A stretch of 64,000 nt of DNA from Stutzerimonas stutzeri. GTDB taxonomy: Bacteria; Pseudomonadota; Gammaproteobacteria; Pseudomonadales; Pseudomonadaceae. The notes under the pieces were generated by a model. The model searched no databases. It saw only the letters and a list, made by a program, of their open reading frames with translations, and had not been told where the DNA came from. The stretch lies in assembly GCF_015291885.1 (NCBI RefSeq), contig NZ_CP036186.1, forward strand, positions 4,230,001 to 4,294,000. The letters run 5' to 3'. Shown here piece by piece: positions 40,661-48,567 of the stretch (position 1 is its first letter; each line of letters starts with the position of its first letter). The translations under genes and the position numbers were made by a program.

Positions 40661-41263
40661 TCAGAACGACGAGCCCGGCTGCTCCAGAAATGATTGCTCG
40701 GTGCCGCTGTTTTCGCGACCGAGAATGACGTTGCGATGGGGAAAGCGCCCAAAACGGGAAATCACCTCACGGTGGCGTTCGGCATAATCGAGGAAGTCGG
40801 CGAACAGCGGCTGCTCCTGCTCGTCGGCGATATCGCGCAGCCCAGTAAAGTGCGCAACGGCAAGATCCTGCACCGCCAGATTTTCCGCGTGCTCGAGCAC
40901 CAGATAGATGAATACGCGCTGGATCGGCGCCAGCAGCATGTCGCCGCCATGGGCCAGGCCATCGCGAACCAGCTGCTGCGCGCGCTCGTCACCGGAGAAA
41001 GCCTTTGGTGTGTTGCGATGGATCATGCGCGGCAGCTGATCGAGCAGCAGGACCAGCGCGAGCCAGCCTTCAGGTAGCTCTGCCCAGTCCTGCAAACCAC
41101 CGTCCAGCGCCTGCTCGACCAGCGCGCCGAAGCGTTCACGAGCCTCGGTGTCCTGCTCTGGGCGATAGCCAAACCAGAGCCGCTGCTTCTCAGCCGCGAT
41201 ATCGGTTGCACGGGTGCCCTGGCCGAACCACCAGAGGAGCAATTGCTGCCAGGGCGCCTGCAC
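40661..41263 (-). CDS. DUF924 protein
   Basis: 200 residues, GTG start at 41263. The DUF924 signature LVLLLDQLPRMIHRNTPKAFSGD and the later DFLDYAERHREVISRFGRFPHRN are clear. The family has a TPR-like helical fold and unknown function. It begins four bases after the fbp stop, so the two are probably translated from one mRNA. Confidence 0.9.
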   Translation of the reverse strand: MQAPWQQLLLWWFGQGTRATDIAAEKQRLWFGYRPEQDTEARERFGALVEQALDGGLQDWAELPEGWLALVLLLDQLPRMIHRNTPKAFSGDERAQQLVRDGLAHGGDMLLAPIQRVFIYLVLEHAENLAVQDLAVAHFTGLRDIADEQEQPLFADFLDYAERHREVISRFGRFPHRNVILGRENSGTEQSFLEQPGSSF

Positions 41264-41267
41264 CGGG

Positions 41268-42278
41268 TCAGCCCTGGTGGTAGCCGGTGACGCGCTCGAC
41301 TTCTTCCTTCGAGCCCAGGAATACCGGCACGCGCTGGTGCAGGGAGTCGGGCTGGATTTCCAGAATGCGCTGGGTACCGGTGGTGGCAGCGCCGCCGGCT
41401 TGCTCGACGATCATGGCCATCGGATTGGCCTCGTACATCAGGCGCAGCTTGCCGGCCATTGCCGGATCGCGGTTGTCACGCGGGTACATGAACATACCGC
41501 CACGGGTGAGGATGCGATGCACGTCGGCGACCATCGACGCGATCCAGCGCATGTTGTAGTTCTTGCCCAGCGGGCCATCCTTGCCGGCCAGCAGTTCGCC
41601 GACATAGCGCTGCACCGGCTCTTCCCAGTGACGCTGGTTGGACATGTTGATGGCGAATTCGGTGGTGCTTTGCGGAACGCTGAGGTTTTCATGGGTGAGC
41701 ACGAAGCTGCCCAACTCGCGGTCCAGGGTGAAGCCCATCACGCCGTGGCCGAGGGTCAGAATCAGCATGGTCTGCGGGCCGTAGATGGCGTAACCGGCAG
41801 CAACCTGCTTGGAGCCCGGCTGCAGGAAGGCTTCCTCGCCGAGCGCATCGTTCTGGCTGAAGCTCGCGTCCGGGCAGCGCAATACCGAGAAGATGGTGCC
41901 GACCGAAACGTTCACGTCGATATTGCTGGAGCCGTCCAGCGGATCGAATACCAGCAGGTACGCACCCTTGGGGTACTTGCCGGGAATCTGGTAAGCGTTG
42001 TCCATTTCCTCGGAGGCCATGCCGGCCAGGTGACCACCCCACTCGTTGGCCTCCAGCAGAATTTCGTTGGACAGTACGTCGAGCTTCTTCTGTACTTCGC
42101 CCTGAATGTTTTCGCTGTCGTTGCTGCCCAGCACGCCGCCAAGGGCGCCCTTGGAGACCGCGTGGCTGATTTCCTTGCACGCTCGTGCCACGACCTCGAT
42201 GAGAAAGCGCAGATCCGCAGGCGTGTTGTTACTGCGAGTCTGCTCGATGAGGTAGCGGCTGAGGGTTACGCGTGACAT
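41268..42278 (-). CDS. fbp: Class I fructose-1,6-bisphosphatase
   Basis: 336 residues. Removes the 1-phosphate from fructose 1,6-bisphosphate in gluconeogenesis. Metal-binding motif [19 protein letters not shown] (shown in two parts: [19 protein letters not shown]), upstream GAL-type helices and the C-terminal [21 protein letters not shown]. Length is normal. First gene of an operon with the DUF924 gene. Confidence 0.97.
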   Translation of the reverse strand: MSRVTLSRYLIEQTRSNNTPADLRFLIEVVARACKEISHAVSKGALGGVLGSNDSENIQGEVQKKLDVLSNEILLEANEWGGHLAGMASEEMDNAYQIPGKYPKGAYLLVFDPLDGSSNIDVNVSVGTIFSVLRCPDASFSQNDALGEEAFLQPGSKQVAAGYAIYGPQTMLILTLGHGVMGFTLDRELGSFVLTHENLSVPQSTTEFAINMSNQRHWEEPVQRYVGELLAGKDGPLGKNYNMRWIASMVADVHRILTRGGMFMYPRDNRDPAMAGKLRLMYEANPMAMIVEQAGGAATTGTQRILEIQPDSLHQRVPVFLGSKEEVERVTGYHQG

Positions 42279-42426
42279 GGAAATGACTCCGGAGGAAGGA
42301 TAAACCCGCGCAGTTTAGCAGGCCGTAGGAAAACTAACTCCCCTCAGACCGGTCCGCCCCCTGCAGAGTTCAGCGCAGAGGCAGCCAGATTGCCAGCACG
42401 GGCTGCAGCCCGCATCAGCCGTGGCG

Positions 42427-42453
42427 GCGCGCCGAATATCGACTTCGGCGCGC
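42427..42453. other. Strong hairpin downstream of glgP
   Basis: GCGCGCCGAA (42427-42436) and TTCGGCGCGC (42444-42453) are perfect ten-base arms around TATCGAC, eight bases beyond the glgP stop on the minus strand. No T-run follows, so a rho-independent terminator is likely only in a broad sense; a REP-like element is an alternative. The rest of the gap 42279-42460 shows only the fbp upstream region. Confidence 0.4.
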
Positions 42454-42460
42454 ACCGCCA

Positions 42461-44911
42461 TCAGATCACTTTCCATATCTCGCGGGCGTACTCACGAATG
42501 GTCCGATCGGACGAGAACCAGCCCGTGCGGGCCGTGTTCAGCACGGATGACCGCCACCAGCGCGCCGGATCGCGCCAGCATTCTTCGACGTCCAGCTGCG
42601 CCTGCCAATAGGCCTCGAAATCGGCACAAACCATGAAGGTATCGTGCCAGCTGATGCCATCTACCAACCCGACATAGCGCCCCGGGTCGCCCGAAGAAAA
42701 CGCGCCGCCACGAATCGCCGAGAGCACTTCGCTGAGTCGCGGCGAAGCAGCGATGATGGCTTCGGCGTTGTACTCGTTGGCTTGTTTTCGCGCATTCACC
42801 TGTGCGGCGGTGAGGCCGAAGATGAACATATGCTCCAGCCCGATCTGCTCGCTCATCTCCACGTTGGCGCCATCCAGCGTGCCGATGGTCAGCGCGCCGT
42901 TGAGCGCAAACTTCATGTTGCTGGTGCCGGAGGCCTCCAGCCCGGCGGTGGAAATCTGCTCGGACAGGTCAGCCGCCGGGATGATGTCCTCGGCCAGGCT
43001 GACGTTGTAGTTGGGCAGGAACACCACCTTGAGCAGCCCGCGCACCGTGGGGTCGGCGTTGATGGTGTTGGCGATGTCGTTGGTCAGCTTGATGATCAGC
43101 TTGGCCTGGTGATAGCTGGCCGCCGCCTTGCCGGCGAAGATCTTCACCCGCGGCACCCAGTTGCCACCCGGATCGGAGCGAATAGCCTGGTAAAGCGCAA
43201 CGGTATGCAACAGGTTGAGCAGCTGGCGCTTGTACTCGTGGATGCGTTTGACGTGTACATCAAACAGCGCCGTCGGATCGACGCTGATACCCAGCCGCTC
43301 GTGAATCACATTGGCCAGGTGACGCTTGTTCGCCAGCCGCTGCTCGGCGAAGCGCTGACGGAACTGTGCCTGTTCGGCGTAGGGTTCCAGCTCGAGTAGC
43401 CGCGTCTCCGGTTCATCGAGCACCTCTTCACCGAGATGCTCCACGATCAGCTGGGTCAGCTGCGGGTTGGCCTGATAGAGCCAGCGACGGAAGGTGATGC
43501 CATTGGTCTTGCTGTTGATGCGTTGCGGATAAAGGCTGTGAAGATCGGTGAAAACGGTCTTGCGCATCAACTGCGTGTGCAGCCCGGAAACGCCGTTGGT
43601 GCTGTGCGAGCCGAGGAATGCCAGGTTACCCATGCGCACGCGACGACCGTGATCCTCCTCGATCAATGATACCGAGCGCAGCAGCTCAGCATCCTGAATG
43701 CCGCGTTCACGCAGACAGTCCAGATGATGGGCATTGATCAGGTAGATGATCTGCATATGCCGCGGCAGCAGGCGCTCCATCAACCCCACCGGCCAGGTTT
43801 CCAGGGCTTCGGGCAGCAGCGTGTGATTGGTATAGGACAGCGTCGCCGTGGTCAGGCGCCAGGCGTGCTGCCACTCGTAGCTGTGCACGTCGACCAGCAG
43901 CCGCATCAGCTCGGCCACGGCGATGGCCGGATGGGTGTCATTGAGCTGAATCGAGGTGTAGTCGGGCAGGCTGTCCAGCGAGCCGCGCTGCTTGATATGA
44001 CGGCGCAGCAGGTCCTGCAGCGAAGCGGCAACGAAGAAGTACTCCTGACGCAGGCGCAGCTCCTGGCCCGCCTCGGTGCTGTCGGCCGGATAGAGCACCC
44101 GCGAGATGCTCTCGGCTCGGGCCTCTTCCGCCGCAGCGCCGATGTGGTCGCCAGCGTTGAAGCGCGCCAGGTGGAAGTCCGCCTCCGGACGCGCACGCCA
44201 CAGGCGCAGCGTGTTCACGCCGGCGCCGCGCCAGCCGACGATCGGCGTGTCATAGGCGATCGCCCGCACCCCTTCGGCCCAATGCCAGAAGTGTTGCACC
44301 TCGCCCTTCTCGTTGGTGGTCGCGGTGACACTGCCACCGAAGCCGATCAGGTACTTGACCTCGGAGCGCTCGAATTCCCAGGGGTTGCCGAAGTCCAGCC
44401 AGGTCTCGGTCTGCTCGTGCTGCCAGCCGTCGACGATGGCCTGGCGGAACAGGCCATGGTCATAACGGATGCCGTAGCCATGGGACACCACGCCAAGGGT
44501 CGCCATGCTCTCCATGAAGCAGGCCGCGAGCCGCCCCAGGCCGCCATTGCCGAGCGCCGCGTCCGGCTCCAGCAGGCGGATGCGATCGATGTCCACATCG
44601 AGCCCGGCCAGCGCCTCGCGGGCCACCTCGAACAGGCCGAGGTTGCTCAGACTGTCGACCAGCAGCCGACCGATGAGGAATTCCAGCGAGAGGTAGTAGA
44701 CCCGTTTCTGCCCACCGGTATAGGCCTCGCGCGTGCAATCCATCCAGCGATCGATAGTGCTGTCGCGCGTGGCCAGGGCTACCGCATGGAACCAGTCGTA
44801 ATCGGAAGCGTTCTCCGGATCCTTGCCCACCGAATAGGTGAGCTTGCGCAACACCCGCTCACGGAAAGCGGCAACTTCTTCGGCGGTGGCAATGGCTGTT
44901 TCCTGCGTCAT
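42461..44911 (-). CDS. glgP: Glycogen/maltodextrin phosphorylase
   Basis: 816 residues from the ATG at 44911; an upstream in-frame ATG at 44971 has no ribosome site and only adds a non-homologous tail. Cleaves alpha-1,4-glucans with phosphate to glucose 1-phosphate. N-terminal YYLSLEFLIGR and GNGGLGRLAACFMESMA, and the pyridoxal-phosphate lysine in EASGTSNMKFALNGALTIG, are intact. Stands alone; other glycogen genes are not in the window. Confidence 0.96.
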   Translation of the reverse strand: MTQETAIATAEEVAAFRERVLRKLTYSVGKDPENASDYDWFHAVALATRDSTIDRWMDCTREAYTGGQKRVYYLSLEFLIGRLLVDSLSNLGLFEVAREALAGLDVDIDRIRLLEPDAALGNGGLGRLAACFMESMATLGVVSHGYGIRYDHGLFRQAIVDGWQHEQTETWLDFGNPWEFERSEVKYLIGFGGSVTATTNEKGEVQHFWHWAEGVRAIAYDTPIVGWRGAGVNTLRLWRARPEADFHLARFNAGDHIGAAAEEARAESISRVLYPADSTEAGQELRLRQEYFFVAASLQDLLRRHIKQRGSLDSLPDYTSIQLNDTHPAIAVAELMRLLVDVHSYEWQHAWRLTTATLSYTNHTLLPEALETWPVGLMERLLPRHMQIIYLINAHHLDCLRERGIQDAELLRSVSLIEEDHGRRVRMGNLAFLGSHSTNGVSGLHTQLMRKTVFTDLHSLYPQRINSKTNGITFRRWLYQANPQLTQLIVEHLGEEVLDEPETRLLELEPYAEQAQFRQRFAEQRLANKRHLANVIHERLGISVDPTALFDVHVKRIHEYKRQLLNLLHTVALYQAIRSDPGGNWVPRVKIFAGKAAASYHQAKLIIKLTNDIANTINADPTVRGLLKVVFLPNYNVSLAEDIIPAADLSEQISTAGLEASGTSNMKFALNGALTIGTLDGANVEMSEQIGLEHMFIFGLTAAQVNARKQANEYNAEAIIAASPRLSEVLSAIRGGAFSSGDPGRYVGLVDGISWHDTFMVCADFEAYWQAQLDVEECWRDPARWWRSSVLNTARTGWFSSDRTIREYAREIWKVI

Positions 44912-45096
44912 GGACAGACCTCGGTTAGCGAAGACACACAAGAGGGACTCGCGGCAGCCGTGCCCGTTCACCTCCGTTCGACGTTCCAGAAAAAGCGTTG
45001 CAGGTTTCCTTTACATCTGCGCTACCGCCCGTCCGGTCACCGCTGTCGGACAACGCTGGCAATCGCCGTGCGGCTCGCTATGATGCGCGCGCCCGA

Positions 45097-45516
45097 ATGC
45101 CCGAAAGACCGCCCGTGAAGACACGACTGATCGCCTCCGCCGACCCGGAACGCCTGGAAACCTGGGTGCGCTACAGCGCCGGCCTGTGCCGCGACTGCCA
45201 TGCCACCTGCTGCACGCTGCCGGTGGAAGTGCGCATCGATGACCTGATCCGGCTGGAGCTGGTGGACGCCTTCGAGCGCGACGAGCCGGCGAAGAACATC
45301 GCCAAGCGGCTGAGCAAGGCGGGCATCGTCGAGCACTTCAACCACAAGCATGAAATCTTCACCCTGACGCGCCTGACCAACGGCGACTGTCTCTATCTGG
45401 ACCGCAAAACCAGACTTTGCACGGTCTATGCCAAGCGTCCGGACACTTGCCGCAACCACCCACGGATCGGCCCGCGCCCCGGATACTGCGCCTATCGCAG
45501 CAAGACAGCCGGCTGA
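45097..45516 (+). CDS. YkgJ-family cysteine-cluster protein
   Basis: 139 residues from the ATG at 45097; a GTG at 45115 (MKTRLIASADPERL) is an equally good start because neither has a clear ribosome site. The cysteine pattern CRDCHATCC, then CLYLD..TRLCTVYAKRPDTCRNHP, is that of the YkgJ (UPF0153) family, thought to bind zinc or an iron-sulfur centre. Function unknown. Divergent from glgP. Confidence 0.85.
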   Translation: MPERPPVKTRLIASADPERLETWVRYSAGLCRDCHATCCTLPVEVRIDDLIRLELVDAFERDEPAKNIAKRLSKAGIVEHFNHKHEIFTLTRLTNGDCLYLDRKTRLCTVYAKRPDTCRNHPRIGPRPGYCAYRSKTAG

Positions 45517-45699
45517 GCGGCGCACCATCGAACGTCGCCGCCGACCTCGTCAGCACCAAAATCGGAACACCTGCAACGCAGCGGTAGAGCGGCTTTTACT
45601 CGCCCCGGCAAATGCCGTGAACGGACTGGCCAAACCGTGACTCAAGAGTCATGCTTGGCGTCTGTCTGTATCTTCGCAACGTTTAGGAACCTACCCGGC

Positions 45700-46152
45700 A
45701 TGAGCCGCGATAGCCGCTACCTGGAAGCCATTCTCCATCACGACATCCCGCTGACCCGCTCGCTAGGGCTGCGCGTCGAACAGTGGGAAAATCACGAGCT
45801 GCGCCTGCAGGTACCGCTGCAGCCGAACATCAACCACAAGAGCAGCATGTTCGGCGGCAGTCTGTATTGCGCCGCCGTGCTGGCAGGCTGGGGCTGGTTG
45901 CATCTGCGGCTGCGCGAAGCCGGTATCGAAGACGGGCATATCGTCATCCACGAAGGAAAGATCGAGTACCCGTTGCCGGTAGTGGACGATGCGATTGCCA
46001 TCTGCTCGGCGCCAAGCCCCGAAGCCTGGGAGCGTTTCGAGTCGATCTACCGCCGCCGTGGCCGTTCGCGCCTGGAGCTCAACAGCCGCATCCTCGCCGC
46101 CGATGGTCGTGACGCTGTGCGCTTCACCGGGCAGTTCGTCCTGCACAAGTAG
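45700..46152 (+). CDS. Hotdog thioesterase (YiiD C-terminal type)
   Basis: 150 residues from the ATG at 45700 (AGGAA upstream). Single hotdog domain with NHKSSMFGGSLYCAAVLAGWGWLHL, the pattern of the YiiD C-terminal / thioesterase_put family. Such proteins are predicted acyl-CoA or acyl-ACP thioesterases; no acetyltransferase domain is present here. Substrate unknown. Convergent with cysQ. Confidence 0.85.
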   Translation: MSRDSRYLEAILHHDIPLTRSLGLRVEQWENHELRLQVPLQPNINHKSSMFGGSLYCAAVLAGWGWLHLRLREAGIEDGHIVIHEGKIEYPLPVVDDAIAICSAPSPEAWERFESIYRRRGRSRLELNSRILAADGRDAVRFTGQFVLHK

Positions 46153-46217
46153 GCCATCGACATGGAACCGCCGTCGCGGCGGTTCCGCTCAGGCGCTACA
46201 TGGCAGCCGCGCCAGCT

Positions 46218-47036
46218 TCAGGGGCGGTTGGCCAGCTCGATCAGCGACTCACGCCAGTCGACGCCCTTTGGCAACGCCAGGAATGACGGATTCAGGTAGC
46301 TCTCGCGCGCCTCGTAGCGCAACGGCGCGCCGCTGACATCCAGCACCTCACCGCCCGCCCCCTCCAGCACGCCTTGCGCCGCAGCAGTGTCCCACTGCGA
46401 GGTCGGCGCCAGACGCGGATAGCAGTCAGCGGCACCCTCGGCGAGCAGGCAGAACTTCAGTGAGCTGCCCACGTTGGCCAGCGCCAGCTCGCCGAAACGT
46501 TCGCCCAGGCGGCTCAGCAGCAGCTCCTGTGCCGGGCTGCTGTGACGCCGACTGGCTACCACGGTGAACGCGTCGGCAGGCTGCCTGCGCACACGCAAGG
46601 GCTCTGCCGCGCCGTTCGCCTCGCTGCGCCAGGCACCGAAGTCCTCGCCACCGTAATAGCAGCGTCCGGATGCCGGGATGCCGACCACACCGAAACGCAC
46701 CTTGCCCGCTTCGATCAGCGCGACATTGACGGTGAACTCTTCGCTGCCGGCGATGAACTCCTTGGTGCCATCCAGCGGATCGACCAACCACCAGCGCGTC
46801 CAGCTGGCGCGCTCGGCCAGCGACAGCTCGCAATCCTCTTCCGATAGCACCGGAATTGCCCCGTCCAGCGCTCTCAGTCCGTCCGCCAGCACGCGATGGG
46901 CAGCCATGTCGGCAGCGGTTACCGGCGAGTCATCGGCCTTCGCCTGCACCGCCAGTTCGCTGCGCCAGTGCGGCAGGATCACCGCGCCGGCCTGGCGCAC
47001 CAGATCGATGACCGACGACAGATACGGATGGTTCAT
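46218..47036 (-). CDS. cysQ: 3'(2'),5'-bisphosphate nucleotidase CysQ
   Basis: 272 residues. Degrades the phosphoadenosine phosphate (pAp) left from sulfate assimilation and acyl-carrier protein loading. Inositol-monophosphatase fold with lithium-sensitive metal motif DPLDGTKEFI and the second motif WDTAAAQGVLEGAGG. Overlaps the upstream nudE gene by four bases. The cysQ-nudE pair plus divergent yrfG is a conserved gammaproteobacterial cluster. Confidence 0.95.
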   Translation of the reverse strand: MNHPYLSSVIDLVRQAGAVILPHWRSELAVQAKADDSPVTAADMAAHRVLADGLRALDGAIPVLSEEDCELSLAERASWTRWWLVDPLDGTKEFIAGSEEFTVNVALIEAGKVRFGVVGIPASGRCYYGGEDFGAWRSEANGAAEPLRVRRQPADAFTVVASRRHSSPAQELLLSRLGERFGELALANVGSSLKFCLLAEGAADCYPRLAPTSQWDTAAAQGVLEGAGGEVLDVSGAPLRYEARESYLNPSFLALPKGVDWRESLIELANRP

Positions 47037-47599
47037 TGGCCGAATTCTCCGCGCTGGGTGAGAAGATCGCGGGCCAGATAGAGCGCCGCCAGTGCACGCC
47101 CCTCGCTGAACTGCGGATGCTGCACCAGGCTCGACAGCTCGTGCAGGCTGACCTTGTCGAGCCGCATCGGCTCGGGTTCGTCGCCTGGCAGCTGCTCGGG
47201 ATACAGATCGCGCGCCAGCACCACCTGGATCTTCTGACTCATATAACCCGGCGACAACGACAGCTCGGTGAGCAGCTCCAGGCGCCGAGCACCGAATCCG
47301 GCCTCCTCCTTGAGCTCTCTATTGGCAGCCTCGAGCACATCCTCTCCCGGCTCGATCAAGCCCTTGGGCAGTGACAGTTCGTAACTGTCGGTGCCGCCGC
47401 AGTATTCCTCGATCAGCAGGGCGTTTTCCGCGTCGGCCAGCGCCACGATCATCACCGCGCCGTAACCGCTGCCCTTGCCGACCAGGCGTTCGTAGGTACG
47501 CTCAACCCCGTTGGAAAAACGCAGCTGCAGCTCCTCGACACGGAACAGTCGGCTGCTGGCGACGATCTCACGGGCTAGCACGGTGGGTTTCTGGCGCAT
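47033..47599 (-). CDS. nudE: ADP compounds hydrolase NudE
   Basis: 188 residues. Nudix hydrolase acting on ADP-ribose, Ap3A and NADH-type dinucleotides. The Nudix box G-LIEPG-E-DVLEAAN-RE-L-K-EE-A-GF matches the consensus GX5EX7REUXEEXGU fully. AGGAG lies upstream of the ATG at 47599. Translationally coupled to cysQ. Confidence 0.94.
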   Translation of the reverse strand: MRQKPTVLAREIVASSRLFRVEELQLRFSNGVERTYERLVGKGSGYGAVMIVALADAENALLIEEYCGGTDSYELSLPKGLIEPGEDVLEAANRELKEEAGFGARRLELLTELSLSPGYMSQKIQVVLARDLYPEQLPGDEPEPMRLDKVSLHELSSLVQHPQFSEGRALAALYLARDLLTQRGEFGQ

Positions 47600-47719
47600 G
47601 GGAAACTCCTGGAAACGCGAGCAGCTATCATAACCCGGCTTTTTGCGCTGGCCGCGAGTGCTTTGCGACCAACTGACCGCCGCTTGCCTATCTACTCATC
47701 GCCGACCCCGAGCCCGCCC

Positions 47720-48400
47720 ATGACTGCCAATCTGCCCTGGTCCGAAATCGACACCGTCCTGCTCGATATGGACGGCACGCTGCTTGATCTTCATTTCGAC
47801 AACCATTTCTGGCTCGAACTGTTGCCGCAACGCTACGCCGAGCTGCACGGCATCAGCCGTGCAATGGCCGAGCTGGAGCTGGCGCCACTGTTCAACGAAC
47901 ACGTCGGCAAGCTCACCTGGTACTGCCTGGATTACTGGACCCGCGAACTCAACTTGCCGATCGGCGAGATGAAGCGCGAGATCGCCGAGCTGATTGCACT
48001 GCGCCCCTCTGCAGACGAATTTCTCGCCGAGCTGCGCAAGTCCGACAAACGCGTGGTGCTGATCACCAATGCCCACCGCGACTCGTTGTCGCTGAAGCTG
48101 GAAAAGATCGAACTGGCGCCATGGTTCGATCGGCTGATCAGCTCGCATGATTATGGCTACCCTAAGGAGGAGCCGCAGTTCTGGCATGCACTGCGTCAGG
48201 ATCTGGACTTCGACCCGGCGCGCGCGCTGTTCATCGACGATAGCTTGCCGATCCTGCGCAGCGCTGGACGTTTCGGCATCGCTCATCTGCTGGCCGTGCG
48301 CGAACCGGACAGCCGGCGCGCGCCCAAGGATACCGAGGAATTTGCCGCGGTCGGCGACTATCTCGACCTGGTCAGCAGCCTGCGCGATGGCCAAGCGTGA
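47720..48400 (+). CDS. yrfG: GMP/IMP nucleotidase YrfG (HAD family)
   Basis: 226 residues from the ATG at 47720. HAD phosphatase with catalytic LDMDGTLLD (motif I), VLITNAHRDS (motif II, Thr) and FIDDSLPILRSA (motif IV). Relatives hydrolyse GMP, IMP and similar nucleotides. Divergent from nudE-cysQ, the usual arrangement. Confidence 0.92.
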   Translation: MTANLPWSEIDTVLLDMDGTLLDLHFDNHFWLELLPQRYAELHGISRAMAELELAPLFNEHVGKLTWYCLDYWTRELNLPIGEMKREIAELIALRPSADEFLAELRKSDKRVVLITNAHRDSLSLKLEKIELAPWFDRLISSHDYGYPKEEPQFWHALRQDLDFDPARALFIDDSLPILRSAGRFGIAHLLAVREPDSRRAPKDTEEFAAVGDYLDLVSSLRDGQA

Positions 48401-48567
48401 CGGCTGGCGCTGCCGTCCGGGGCTCGGAAGCTTTACACTACGCAACAGTTGCCGTCGGCGAGAACCGGCTCAGGAAGAGCCAGGGTCGACGCGCATTGAA
48501 ACAGCGACGTAGAGGCAGTAGCTGCCAACGCTCGTAGTTCAGCCACGGATGATCGATAGGAAGCAAC